Assembly (NCBI GenBank): GCA_029219585.1
Contig: JAQXTR010000036.1
Coordinates: forward strand, 1-52,347
DNA: 52,347 nucleotides
From: Clostridiales bacterium
GTDB taxonomy: Bacteria; Bacillota; Clostridia; UBA1381
Direction: 5' to 3'
A program made the position numbers and the translations under genes. Shown in pieces: positions 36,738 through 45,678 of the stretch (positions are counted from its first letter, which is position 1; every line of letters begins with the position of its first letter). A model generated the notes under the pieces. It had not been told where the DNA came from. It made no database searches and worked only from the letters and a program-made list of their open reading frames with translations.

Positions 36738-36766
36738 ATTATACAAAATGTGACAAGAAATTTCAA
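36738..36766 (-). promoter_or_regulatory. Promoter of the DacF-type gene
   Basis: On the minus strand TTGAAA (36766-36761), a 17-bp spacer and TATAAT (36743-36738). The start is near 36731, with a leader of about 60 nt. Confidence 0.7.
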
Positions 36767-36848
36767 TAGTAATAAAAAAATTTTTTGCAAAAATAATTAA
36801 AAAAATTTATAATTTTTTTAAAAAAGTATGGAAATTTTTCTGTGTTAT

Positions 36849-36857
36849 TGGTATAAT
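36849..36857 (+). promoter_or_regulatory. Extended -10 promoter of the two-component/morphogenesis operon
   Basis: TGGTATAAT (36849-36857) is an extended -10 element; no good -35 is present at the proper distance (TGGAAA). It lies 53 bases before the response regulator gene, in very A+T-rich DNA. Confidence 0.55.
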
Positions 36858-36910
36858 GGAATGGGAGTCCGGTTTTTTGACCGAGATATAGAATCGGAGG
36901 GTGATTTTTA

Positions 36911-37594
36911 ATGAAAATTTTGGTTGTAGATGATGAAAAGCTTCTGGTTAAAGGAATAAAGTTCAATCTAGAGCAGGATGGCTATCAGGTAATAACCGCC
37001 TTTGACGGTGAAGAAGCGATACGACTTGCACATGATGACAGTATCGACCTTATTCTTCTGGATCTGATGCTTCCGAAAGTGGACGGGTTTACGGTATGCA
37101 GAGAAATACGCGGATTCTCAAATGTTCCTATTATTATGCTCACTGCAAAGAGCGAGGATATAGATAAAATTCTCGGACTTGAATACGGCGCCGATGACTA
37201 TATAACAAAGCCGTTCAATATCCGTGAGGTAACAGCACGTATAAAGGCGATTCTGCGCCGCGTAAATCCGGCACCGAAGGGTGACAGCAGCAAGCTCATG
37301 ATTTCAGGCGATATTACGCTCGACTATAATTTCAGACGCGCAATGGTCGGAGACCGTGTTGTTGAGCTTACAAGCAAGGAATTTGATTTGCTTGAGCTGT
37401 TCTTGAAAAATCCTGACAAAGTATATACAAGGGAAAACCTTCTTGATATTTTGTGGGGTATAGGATACCCCAGTGAAGAACGAACGATTGATGTTCATAT
37501 GAGACGTCTGAGAGAAAAAATCGAGGACAATCCGGCAGAGCCGAAATATTTGAAGACAAAGTGGGGTGTGGGTTATTACTACAAAGAAAACTGA
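36911..37594 (+). CDS. Response regulator, OmpR/PhoB family
   Basis: A 227-residue regulator. The receiver domain (1-120) has acidic residues Asp7 and Asp8, the phosphoacceptor Asp51 in LILLDLMLPKVDGF, IMLTAKSED and DDYITKPFN with the switch Lys. The C-terminal winged helix (about 130-226) has LTSKEFDLLELFLKNPDKVY, SEERTIDVHMRRLREKIED and KTKWGVGYYY. GGAGGGTG precedes ATG 36911. The partner kinase gene overlaps its end. Targets are unknown; position suggests control of envelope genes. Confidence 0.93.
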   Translation: MKILVVDDEKLLVKGIKFNLEQDGYQVITAFDGEEAIRLAHDDSIDLILLDLMLPKVDGFTVCREIRGFSNVPIIMLTAKSEDIDKILGLEYGADDYITKPFNIREVTARIKAILRRVNPAPKGDSSKLMISGDITLDYNFRRAMVGDRVVELTSKEFDLLELFLKNPDKVYTRENLLDILWGIGYPSEERTIDVHMRRLREKIEDNPAEPKYLKTKWGVGYYYKEN

Positions 37595-39080
37595 TTCTCC
37601 GAATCACGGCTCTGAAGGTCCGACGTTTAAGGGGATTTTAAAGAAAGCATATGACGGTGCGCATACGATACGCTTTGTAATGCTTTCAACATATATTGCA
37701 GTAACGCTTATCACCCTCATTCTTATGAGCGCGTATATAACAGGCATTCTTTCAGAAAATCTCTATTCCGAGGAAACAAATAAGCTGTATGCAAAGGCAA
37801 ATATAATTTCTCAGACAGCCTGTGAGGTATGGGATTCCGATGAAGAAAATCTTCTTTTTCTTAGGTTTGAGGATATAATAACAAGATCTCTTGCCGGAAC
37901 GAATATCCGGGGAGTTATAACGAATAACTCCTATACGGTGCTTTATGACACAAACAGTGAGGCCGCTATGACCGGAAAGGTGTTTATGAGAAGCGTTCTT
38001 AAACGCGCGCTTGACGGTGAGCAGGCAGATTTGATGTTTAACTCAGACAGCGGAAAGACCGCAACCGTTGCAGTACCTGTAGAAAACGGTACGGAGATTA
38101 TAGGCGGAGTATACTTGGCCGAAAATGTTTCTTCAATAAATGATACGATAAGCGCGATAAAAACAAGCCTTATTGTATTCTGCGTAATGATAGTATTCGT
38201 TCTGGGGATACTGAGTATAGGAGTAAGCTATATTATAACACAGCCGTTTTCGGAGTTCACAGAGGTGGCAAAGGCTATTTCCAAGGGAGATTTCAGCCGC
38301 AGAGCATCCGTAAAGGGCATGAATGAAATTGCCGAAATGGGCAGGGCGCTCAACTACATGTGTGACGAGCTTAACGAACTGGACGAAAAGCGGAAGAATT
38401 TCGTTTCCGATGTATCTCATGAGCTTAAAACACCGATGGCGGGAATAAAGCTCCTATGTGATACTCTTGTTGAAGCGGGCAATCCCGACATGGAAACGGT
38501 TCGGGAATTTCTGGGAGATATGTCACAGGAAATTGATCGCCTCACCAGGCTTATAAACAGGCTTCTGACGCTCAGCCGCCTTGATGCCGGAAAGAACCGT
38601 AGCTGCAGCGATGTTGACATATGCGCTCTGTGCGGCGGAGTGGTGCGCAGTCTGGGAAAGCTTTCGGCAGAGAAGGCCATTATTCCCGTATTGGATACGG
38701 GTATTCTTGATAAGCTTATTATAATAGCTGATTACGATAAGATATACGAGGCGGTATATAATATAGTTGATAATGCGATAAAATATACACCCCCGAACGG
38801 CAATGTAACCGTAAGAGTAGATGAAGACGAAGAAAACTGCATAATTGACGTTGAGGATAACGGACCGGGTATCCCTGAAGGAGAAAAGACAAAGATATTT
38901 GACAGATTCTACCGTCTTGATGATTCGCGCGCGCGCGATACCGGCGGCACCGGTCTTGGACTTGCAATCGCCAAGGAAGCGATCTTGCTCCACGGAGGAA
39001 CAATAGGCGTCACCGATGCGCCTGACGGCGGAAGTGTATTCAGAATACAGCTGCCAAAACGTCCGGGAGGTGCGGTATGA
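37566..39080 (+). CDS. Sensor histidine kinase
   Basis: A 504-residue membrane kinase: an N-terminal cytoplasmic lead, membrane helix one (about 38-60), an extracytoplasmic sensor domain (about 61-195, PAS-like, with LAGTNIRGVITNNSYTVLYD), membrane helix two (about 196-218), HAMP (PFSEFTEVAKAISKGDFSRR), the dimerisation helix with phospho-His285 in FVSDVSHELKTP and the ATPase domain (DNAIKYTPPNG, DNGPGIPEG, GTGLGLAIAKEA). GTG 37566 gives a 29-base overlap with the regulator gene; no clear ribosome binding site is seen, so coupling is likely and the start is uncertain. The GerMN gene overlaps its stop by ATGA. Confidence 0.9.
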   Translation: MWVITTKKTDSPNHGSEGPTFKGILKKAYDGAHTIRFVMLSTYIAVTLITLILMSAYITGILSENLYSEETNKLYAKANIISQTACEVWDSDEENLLFLRFEDIITRSLAGTNIRGVITNNSYTVLYDTNSEAAMTGKVFMRSVLKRALDGEQADLMFNSDSGKTATVAVPVENGTEIIGGVYLAENVSSINDTISAIKTSLIVFCVMIVFVLGILSIGVSYIITQPFSEFTEVAKAISKGDFSRRASVKGMNEIAEMGRALNYMCDELNELDEKRKNFVSDVSHELKTPMAGIKLLCDTLVEAGNPDMETVREFLGDMSQEIDRLTRLINRLLTLSRLDAGKNRSCSDVDICALCGGVVRSLGKLSAEKAIIPVLDTGILDKLIIIADYDKIYEAVYNIVDNAIKYTPPNGNVTVRVDEDEENCIIDVEDNGPGIPEGEKTKIFDRFYRLDDSRARDTGGTGLGLAIAKEAILLHGGTIGVTDAPDGGSVFRIQLPKRPGGAV

Positions 39081-40015
39081 AAAAGAAACATATAGCCGCA
39101 TTGGCGGCAGCGTTGATTATGGTCTTTGCGGGAATAGCGATACTGGTATTTATAAATACCGAACTTTCTCCTCTGAGTATACCTGCCGACCTCTATTTTA
39201 TGAATGAGGACGGAACAAGTATAATAGCTGAGCCGCAAGAGCTGCGTTATAAGGATGACGCAGATCTTGCCGAAACGGTGATTGAAAAGCTGCGAAAAGG
39301 TCCTTCAGCCTCAAAGCACGGGAGAATCATGCCGAGGAATACAAAGCTGCAGAGAATTGAGTTTACTGACGCATACGGAATAATAGTAGACTTTTCATCC
39401 GGCTTTCTGTCGCAGGATCCGTCAAGGAATGTGTTAAATGTATACGCGGTTACAAAATCGCTGTGCTCAACCGGTATTGTGACAAATGTGATGGTGACTG
39501 TCGATGGTGCGGGTATCTCCGACAGAGACGGAAACCTGCTGGGATTTGTGGCGGCATCGGATATAAACCTTGAAACAGAAGAATATCAGAGTGAAATGCG
39601 CGATGTGGTACTGTATTTCGGTGACCGTTCAAGCACACAGCTGGTTAAGGAAACGAGGACTATAAAGATTACAGATCAGCAGCCGATTGAGCAGTATATC
39701 ATAAATGAGCTTATAAAAGGTCCGGATGATAAAACAATGCAGGCAGTTCTTTCAAAAAATACAGTCCTGATGTCTGTAGATGCTGAGGATAACATATGCT
39801 ATCTCAGCTTCAGATCCAGCTTTCTCAAGGAAAACGCGGGTGACGCCAATCATGAAAGACAGGTTATATATTCCATCGTGAACTCACTCACTGAGCTGAA
39901 CACAATCAGCCGCGTACAGTTCTATATGGACGGTAAGCGGGTAGATAATTTCGGGAGCTTCAGTCTGAAGGGATATATCGCAAGGGATACAAGCATAATA
40001 GCAGCTGATCAATAA
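39077..40015 (+). CDS. Membrane-anchored protein with two GerMN domains
   Basis: A 312-residue protein: one N-terminal membrane segment (IAALAAALIMVFAGIAILVF), without a lipobox Cys, then two tandem GerMN-like domains (about 38-170 and 172-300). Each has the pattern of a strand, a helix with a leading 'V or Y-I-x-x-L-x-K-G-P' element (VIEKLRKGPSA near 77; YIINELIKGPDD near 211) and a strand 'VDFSSGFL' or 'LSFRSSFL'. GerMN domains occur in spore-germination protein GerM and in the actinobacterial lipoprotein LpqB, which sits behind a kinase gene much as here. The role is probably sensory or envelope-linked (inference). Confidence 0.78.
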   Translation: MKKKHIAALAAALIMVFAGIAILVFINTELSPLSIPADLYFMNEDGTSIIAEPQELRYKDDADLAETVIEKLRKGPSASKHGRIMPRNTKLQRIEFTDAYGIIVDFSSGFLSQDPSRNVLNVYAVTKSLCSTGIVTNVMVTVDGAGISDRDGNLLGFVAASDINLETEEYQSEMRDVVLYFGDRSSTQLVKETRTIKITDQQPIEQYIINELIKGPDDKTMQAVLSKNTVLMSVDAEDNICYLSFRSSFLKENAGDANHERQVIYSIVNSLTELNTISRVQFYMDGKRVDNFGSFSLKGYIARDTSIIAADQ

Positions 40016-40034
40016 TACGAAAGGAACAGAAAAA

Positions 40035-40517
40035 ATGGCAAACAGAATTAACATAACGATAAATTCACGTGTTTACACGGTTGTTGCAAATGAGGATACC
40101 GACTATCTTAAAAAGCTCTGCGACTATGTAAACGAAAAGGTAAATCTTGTGCTCAGGGAGGGACAGCATGTTACGGGAGAAAAGCCTGTTGTCCTTGCCG
40201 CACTCAATATATGTGATGAGTATTTTAAGCTTCTTGACAACAGCGAGCCTACGGAAAAGCTCTCCGAGCTTCTTATCGAGAACAAGAAGCTTGAAGCCGA
40301 AATCCGCAGTATGAAGAAAGCGGAGCAGGAAAGCAGCAAGCAGGCAGCAGAGATAAAGGATGAATTGAATATAACCACTAAGGTGCTTGACGAAACCGAG
40401 GAAAAGGTCAAGTTCCTTGAAGGACAGATTAAAATCAAGGAAAATCAGCTTAAAAAGCAGCGCAGTGAATTTGCAATCCGTGAAAAAGAGCTGCTGGATA
40501 TGCTGGAAGAAAAATAA
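40035..40517 (+). CDS. zapA: Cell division protein ZapA
   Basis: A 160-residue FtsZ-associated protein. The N-terminal ZapA head (RINITINSRVYTVVANEDTD, YLKKLCDYVNEKV, VVLAALNICDEYFKL) is followed by a long coiled coil (about 75-158) of Glu/Lys heptads. ZapA cross-links FtsZ filaments in the Z ring. GAAAGGA precedes ATG 40035. The coiled coil is longer than in the roughly 90-residue B. subtilis protein. It lies 19 bp behind the GerMN gene and three bases ahead of the U32 gene. Confidence 0.9.
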   Translation: MANRINITINSRVYTVVANEDTDYLKKLCDYVNEKVNLVLREGQHVTGEKPVVLAALNICDEYFKLLDNSEPTEKLSELLIENKKLEAEIRSMKKAEQESSKQAAEIKDELNITTKVLDETEEKVKFLEGQIKIKENQLKKQRSEFAIREKELLDMLEEK

Positions 40518-40520
40518 ATA

Positions 40521-42593
40521 ATGAATAATAAAATAGAGCTTCTCGCTCCTGCCGGCGGACCGGCGCAGCTTAAAGCCGCCGTGCAGTCCGGTGCCGATGC
40601 CGTATATCTAGGTGCCGGTAGCTTTTCTGCCAGAGCCGGAGCGGATAATTTTGACCTTGACGAGCTGAAGAAAGCAGTTGATTACTGCCATGCCTATAAT
40701 GTCAAGGTTCACTGCGCGCTTAACACGCTGATAAAGGAATCAGAGCTTCCGGCAGCGATTGAAACAGCAAAAGACATAAACCTCTGCGGCGCAGATGCTA
40801 TAATCATACAGGATATAGGTCTTGCGGCACATCTGGGGAAAATACTGCCTGACATTGAGCTGCATGCCAGTACGCAGATGACCGTCACTTCTCTTGAAGG
40901 TGTGCGGTATCTTGAAGAACACGGATTTGACCGTGTTGTTCTGGCGCGTGAACTGTCAGAAGACGAAATCGAAAAAATTGTAAAAGGCGCAAAAGCTGAG
41001 ATTGAAGTGTTTGTTCACGGCGCAATATGTATGTGCTATTCGGGACAGTGTCTTATGTCCAGTATCCTGGGCGGGAGAAGCGGCAACCGCGGCCGATGCG
41101 CTCAGCCGTGCAGACTGTATTATGAGCTGCTTGAAAACGGCAGGCAGTGCGGCGGCGCATATGTGCTAAGCCCAAAGGATATGGCACTTATAGAAAGGCT
41201 CAGGGAGCTTAAGCGCATAGGTGTTGCATCGCTGAAGATAGAAGGACGGCTGAAAAGTCCTGAGTATGTAAGCGCGGTTACAGGCATATACAGAAAATAT
41301 CTTGATGATACGATTAATGTATCGGATGCGGATATGGATGAGCTAAAAAACGCATTTTCCCGTTCCGGCTTTACTGACGGTTATTTTACCGGCAAGTTAG
41401 GAAAGGCTATGATGTCACACGGCAATCCGGCAAATAATTCAGGGAGCAGATATACTGCAGAGGCAAAGGAAAGAGCCTCGGGCAGGACGGTAAGACGTAT
41501 ACCCATAAGCATGTTTGCTTCCCTTGCCGAGGGTGACGTTCTCCGCGTAACAGCATATGATTCGGACGGGAACTGCGTATGCTGTGAGGGAGAAGCCGCA
41601 GCAGAAAAGGCGTATAACCGTCCTCTTACTGCTGAAAGGCTTAGCGCTCAGCTTTCAAAGCTGGGCGCTGCAATCTTCTGTGCAGAGGACATAATCGCAG
41701 AGGTGGACGACGGGATAACCATTCCCGTTAAGGATATAAACGAGGTACGCCGCCGGGTATGTGACGAGCTTATGAGGACTCGCGCAAAGCGTAAGGAAAA
41801 GCGTGTGCTTTATACTGCACCTGCATACGGAAGCGGTACCAATCCGTCCGAGCTTTATCTCACCGCAGAGGTGAGAACCGCGGAGCAGGGCATGGCAGTT
41901 CTTGCAGCCGGAGGAATCAGGCGGATATATGCTCCGGAAAAGACAGCGGCAGAGCTTTTGAAATATGCGCAAGATACAGAAATTGTAACAAAAACCGCTG
42001 ATATATTCCTCCCGGAAGACCCGAAAACCGAAGCAGTTTCCGTGTCCTCCCCCGCCGCAGCGCTGTACTATGGCGATAAAGCGCAGTACGGTGATTTCAG
42101 GCTGAATATATTCAACTCTCTTACGGCTGCCGAATTCGGGAGCATGAAATGCGTTACGTTATCGCCGGAGCTTAATATTCATGAGCTTGCAGAGCTGACA
42201 TCGCATCTTGAAGGTGTTGAAGCCGAAATTATAGGCTACGGACATCTGCCGCTTATGATAATGAAGAATTGTCCCGTTAAGGCAATGGGATACTGCGGGC
42301 ACGGCAAACAGATATTTTCTCTGAGAGACAGAAAGAATATGGAATTTAAACTGATGTGCGGTGACGGATGCCGTGCAATTCTGCTCAATTCAAAGCCAAT
42401 TTTTACTGCTGACATTATAGAAAGTATAGAAAAATCTAAAATTAATTGTATCAGATTGAATTTTACTGTTGAAAAATCTGAACAATGTGGTAAAATAGTA
42501 GATGTATACCGCAGGGCGATTAACGGCGAGGAAATAGAGCCGATGGAAGGAAACACCTTCACCAGAGGTCATCTGAAACGCGGTGTAATGTAA
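40521..42593 (+). CDS. Peptidase U32 family protein (RlhA/TrhP-like)
   Basis: A 690-residue U32 protein. The barrel domain begins ELLAPAGGPAQLKAAVQSGA, then ADAVYLG and DAIIIQDIGL, and has the cysteine-rich signature EVFVHGAICMCYSGQCLMSS, then GNRGRCAQPCRLYYEL. A long C-terminal part (about 310-690) with CGDGCRAILLN follows. Relatives of this length in E. coli (RlhA) hydroxylate 23S rRNA and the shorter TrhP acts on tRNA, so an RNA-hydroxylation role is more likely than proteolysis. Only three bases separate it from zapA. Confidence 0.85.
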   Translation: MNNKIELLAPAGGPAQLKAAVQSGADAVYLGAGSFSARAGADNFDLDELKKAVDYCHAYNVKVHCALNTLIKESELPAAIETAKDINLCGADAIIIQDIGLAAHLGKILPDIELHASTQMTVTSLEGVRYLEEHGFDRVVLARELSEDEIEKIVKGAKAEIEVFVHGAICMCYSGQCLMSSILGGRSGNRGRCAQPCRLYYELLENGRQCGGAYVLSPKDMALIERLRELKRIGVASLKIEGRLKSPEYVSAVTGIYRKYLDDTINVSDADMDELKNAFSRSGFTDGYFTGKLGKAMMSHGNPANNSGSRYTAEAKERASGRTVRRIPISMFASLAEGDVLRVTAYDSDGNCVCCEGEAAAEKAYNRPLTAERLSAQLSKLGAAIFCAEDIIAEVDDGITIPVKDINEVRRRVCDELMRTRAKRKEKRVLYTAPAYGSGTNPSELYLTAEVRTAEQGMAVLAAGGIRRIYAPEKTAAELLKYAQDTEIVTKTADIFLPEDPKTEAVSVSSPAAALYYGDKAQYGDFRLNIFNSLTAAEFGSMKCVTLSPELNIHELAELTSHLEGVEAEIIGYGHLPLMIMKNCPVKAMGYCGHGKQIFSLRDRKNMEFKLMCGDGCRAILLNSKPIFTADIIESIEKSKINCIRLNFTVEKSEQCGKIVDVYRRAINGEEIEPMEGNTFTRGHLKRGVM
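42469..42496 (+). promoter_or_regulatory. Internal promoter before maf-mreBCD
   Basis: TTGAAA (42469-42474), a 16-bp spacer and TAAAAT (42491-42496), with TG at 42488-42489, inside the 3' end of the U32 gene in a locally A+T-rich patch. It would start transcription near 42503, 109 bases ahead of maf. Confidence 0.5.
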
Positions 42594-42611
42594 AGTCGGG
42601 AGGTAAAAACA

Positions 42612-43202
42612 ATGTCGAAAATAATACTTGCGTCGGCGTCCCCGAGACGAAGCGAGCTTCTGCGGAATATGGGGCTTGATTTTTCGGTGGTAGTTTCTGA
42701 TGCGGATGAGGCATCGGTTGACCGTGATGTGCCGCCGGAAATATATGTACAGGAGCTTGCATTGCTCAAGGCTGCATCAACCGCAAAAAAAATCACGGAC
42801 AGGAAGGACGCGATCGTTATTTCGGCAGATACTGTCGTAGTAAACAACGGAGCGATTTTAGGAAAGCCGGATTCGGAGGCAGAGGCTGAGAGGATGCTGT
42901 CGGAATTGTCGTCAAGGACGCATCAGGTGTTTACGGGTATTTGTGTTCTGAGAATCAGGGACGCATACACGGTATGCAAGGCAGTGCGTACCGATGTGAC
43001 ATTTAAAGAACTTTCAAAGGAAAAAATAAGAAGGTATATTGATTCGGGTGAACCTATGGATAAGGCGGGAGCATACGGAATACAAGGTCGGGGCGCCATG
43101 CTTGCGGAACGTATAAACGGCGATTATTTTAATGTCGTAGGGCTTCCGGTAAGTGCTCTGTCCGATATACTCGAACAGGACTTTGAATTTAAATTGATAT
43201 AA
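42612..43202 (+). CDS. maf: Maf nucleoside triphosphate pyrophosphatase
   Basis: A 196-residue Maf protein that hydrolyses dTTP/UTP or modified nucleotides to monophosphates; linked to septum formation in B. subtilis. The signature ILASASPRRSELL at the N-terminus, ISADTVVVNNGAILGKPDSE (general base Asp), TGICVL, YIDSGEPMDKAGAYGIQGRG and NVVGLPV are all present. GGGAGG precedes ATG 42612. It starts the maf-mreBCD block. Confidence 0.95.
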   Translation: MSKIILASASPRRSELLRNMGLDFSVVVSDADEASVDRDVPPEIYVQELALLKAASTAKKITDRKDAIVISADTVVVNNGAILGKPDSEAEAERMLSELSSRTHQVFTGICVLRIRDAYTVCKAVRTDVTFKELSKEKIRRYIDSGEPMDKAGAYGIQGRGAMLAERINGDYFNVVGLPVSALSDILEQDFEFKLI

Positions 43203-43285
43203 CACACATATAATAACAGGACAGACAAACGTCAGCAATGCTTCAGGGCGCAGAACCGGCGTTAAGAGTGAAGTGGAGGATTAGA

Positions 43286-44293
43286 ATGGGATTTTTATCG
43301 AAGGATGCTGCCATTGATTTGGGAACAGCCAATACACTGATTTATGTTAAAGGAAGAGGAATAGTGGTACGCGAGCCGTCAGTTGTCGCAATAGACCGTT
43401 ATACCGGCAAGGTTGTAGCGGTTGGCAATGAAGCAAACGAAATGATAGGCCGTACACCTGAAAATATAATTGCAATAAGACCGATGAAGGACGGAGTTAT
43501 AGCGGATTTCGATATAACACAGTCAATGATAAAGCATTTTATAAAGCAGGCCAGGGTAACGTCACCCATGAAGCCGAGGATTATGGTATGTATACCGTCT
43601 GGAATTACGGAGGTTGAACGGCGCGCAGTTGAAGAGGCTGTAATGCAGGCGGGTGCAAAGGAGGTTGTTCTCATAGAGGAGCCTATGGCAGCGGCCATGG
43701 GCGCAGGTCTGCCGGTTGATGAGGCTACCGGAAGCATGGTAGTGGATATAGGAGGCGGAACAACAGAAGTCGCTGTTTTATCGCTTGGCGGTGTCGTTTC
43801 TTCGCGTTCAATAAGAATTGCCGGGGATGCACTTGACAGCGCAATAGTGAATTATCTGAAAAAGAATGTCGGAATAAATGTCGGCGACAGAATGGCTGAG
43901 GAAATAAAAACCAAAATCGGTTCGGCTCATGAGGACAATGAAGAAGGAATGTATGATGTCCGCGGACGTGATGTGTCCACCGGACTTCCCAGAACCGTTC
44001 AGATACGAGAAAGTCAGATAAGAGAAGCTATCTCGGAAAACATAGACGAGATGGTAGAAGCTATAAAAATGACACTTGAGCATACACCACCGGAGCTTGC
44101 TGCCGACGTTATGGACAGAGGTATAACGCTTACCGGCGGCGGAGCGCTGCTAAAGGGGCTTGATAAGCTAATTGCCGAAACGACAAAGATACCGACATTT
44201 GTAGCGGAATATCCGCTGGATTGTGTGGCTATAGGAACGGGGATGGCGCTTGATACAATTAAGGAGCGCATGGCAAGGAACAAAAGGAGATAA
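43286..44293 (+). CDS. mreB: Rod shape-determining protein MreB
   Basis: An actin-like filament protein of 335 residues that guides lateral wall synthesis. It shows [18 protein letters not shown] (phosphate loop one), [54 protein letters not shown] (phosphate loop two) and [16 protein letters not shown] chose ATG 43286 with TGGAGG seven bases ahead; the frame is open 16 codons further upstream without homology. mreC and mreD follow. Confidence 0.97.
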   Translation: MGFLSKDAAIDLGTANTLIYVKGRGIVVREPSVVAIDRYTGKVVAVGNEANEMIGRTPENIIAIRPMKDGVIADFDITQSMIKHFIKQARVTSPMKPRIMVCIPSGITEVERRAVEEAVMQAGAKEVVLIEEPMAAAMGAGLPVDEATGSMVVDIGGGTTEVAVLSLGGVVSSRSIRIAGDALDSAIVNYLKKNVGINVGDRMAEEIKTKIGSAHEDNEEGMYDVRGRDVSTGLPRTVQIRESQIREAISENIDEMVEAIKMTLEHTPPELAADVMDRGITLTGGGALLKGLDKLIAETTKIPTFVAEYPLDCVAIGTGMALDTIKERMARNKRR

Positions 44294-44321
44294 CTTTTAA
44301 ATACAGAGGGTAGAATAGAGA

Positions 44322-45143
44322 ATGAAAATTTTTTCAAAGAAATGGCATGTAATACTTATAATTGCGGCTCTGACGGCAGCTGCAGGCTTCGGGCTGGAGC
44401 ACTTTACAGGGTATAATCCGGTAAGCACTGCGGTTAATACGGTCGCAGTACCTGTTAAAACAGGGTTTTCATACATTGCCTCATACCTGACTGATTTCCG
44501 CAATTTCATATGGGATATGCGTGCCTATAAGGAAGATAATGAACGCCTTGTTGCAGAGAACAACGCGCTGAAGATGCAGCTGAAGGATGTAAGTGCTTAT
44601 CGCGAGGAGAACGAAAGCCTACAGGGGCTGCTTGACCTTAAAAATTCCATGACCGGCTATTCAACGGTTGCGGCACGTATAATCTCGTTTTCCGGGAATA
44701 ACTGGTATGAGCTGGCTGAAATCAATAAAGGCTCACTTAACGGACTGGCAGTGGGAAATGCGGTCATCACCGAAAACGGTATTGTAGGAAGAATAACATC
44801 GGTAGGACCTAATTATTCGGTTGTAAGAACCATTCTTGACAGTGAATCGGCTGTGGGAATTAAAGTATCACGCACGGAAGGAGTAGGCCTTGTAGAGGGC
44901 GATGAAAAGCTTATCGGCAATGCTCAGTGCAAGCTTTCCTTCCTTGACAGAAACACACCGCTTATTGTAGGTGACATTGTTGAGACATCGGGAACCGGCG
45001 GAATTTTCCCCGCTGGTTTCGTTGTGGGTACTGTCATGAGCATTTCCGCCGACAGCACCGGCGCCCTTAATTATGCGGTAATTACCCCGGCGGTCAATTT
45101 TGATAAGCTGAGTGAAGTTTTGGTTATAAACGGTGAGTATTGA
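44322..45143 (+). CDS. mreC: Rod shape-determining protein MreC
   Basis: A 273-residue bitopic protein: a membrane helix near 7-25, a coiled coil (about 65-108, ENERLVAENNALKMQLKDVS) and two beta barrels (ARIISFSGNNWYELAEINKG, GNAVITENGIVGRITSVGPN, NTPLIVGDIVETSGTGGIFP). It connects MreB with PBP2 outside the membrane. It begins 28 bp after mreB; the A-rich stretch ahead has only a weak GAGGG ribosome binding site. Confidence 0.93.
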   Translation: MKIFSKKWHVILIIAALTAAAGFGLEHFTGYNPVSTAVNTVAVPVKTGFSYIASYLTDFRNFIWDMRAYKEDNERLVAENNALKMQLKDVSAYREENESLQGLLDLKNSMTGYSTVAARIISFSGNNWYELAEINKGSLNGLAVGNAVITENGIVGRITSVGPNYSVVRTILDSESAVGIKVSRTEGVGLVEGDEKLIGNAQCKLSFLDRNTPLIVGDIVETSGTGGIFPAGFVVGTVMSISADSTGALNYAVITPAVNFDKLSEVLVINGEY

Positions 45144-45146
45144 TTT

Positions 45147-45644
45147 ATGAAAATAGTTAAAATTGTTTTGTGGATTATATGTGTTACGGCAGTGCAGACC
45201 GTTTTCGGCAATAGCCTTGGCATATTGGGAACAATGCCGGATCTTCTTCTGGCATTTGCGGTTATTTTTGCGATTTGCGAGCGTGATATTTTTACAAGCG
45301 GAGTTGTGATGCTTGTGTGCGGCATAACAGATGCTTCAAGCGTGGGACATCTCTTCCCTGCCGCACTTTTGGGAGTTGTGTGTGCAGGACTTGTTTCACA
45401 CGGGGCAAACAGTATGCTGAGATATATTCCGGGATTTATAAAAGCATTTTTTATAACAGCCGCCGCGGCATTTGTTATAGGCGCTGCGGAATATTTTACG
45501 TCTCATCTTACAATGAGCGTGCAATGTATATTTGAAAATATTCTTCCGTATACGGTCTATACCGTCATAGGTGAATTTATAATGTACCCTCTTCTAAAGC
45601 ATACATTATTTCCCGGAAAGGATAAATCTCTTATAATAGGCTAA
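45147..45644 (+). CDS. mreD: Rod shape-determining protein MreD
   Basis: A 165-residue integral membrane protein with five or six hydrophobic helices, starting IVKIVLWIICVTAVQTVFGN, with the motif GIL-G-TMPDLLLAFAVIFA typical of MreD. It is three bases behind mreC and probably coupled to it. It forms the elongation complex with MreC and PBP2. Confidence 0.88.
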   Translation: MKIVKIVLWIICVTAVQTVFGNSLGILGTMPDLLLAFAVIFAICERDIFTSGVVMLVCGITDASSVGHLFPAALLGVVCAGLVSHGANSMLRYIPGFIKAFFITAAAAFVIGAAEYFTSHLTMSVQCIFENILPYTVYTVIGEFIMYPLLKHTLFPGKDKSLIIG

Positions 45645-45678
45645 CAGCCTGACAACAGATGAAAGGAAATGAGGATAA

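Noticed and set aside
38523..39101. Antisense frame of 192 codons opposite the histidine kinase ATPase domain
   Set aside because: The kinase motifs on the other strand are complete; no ribosome binding site.
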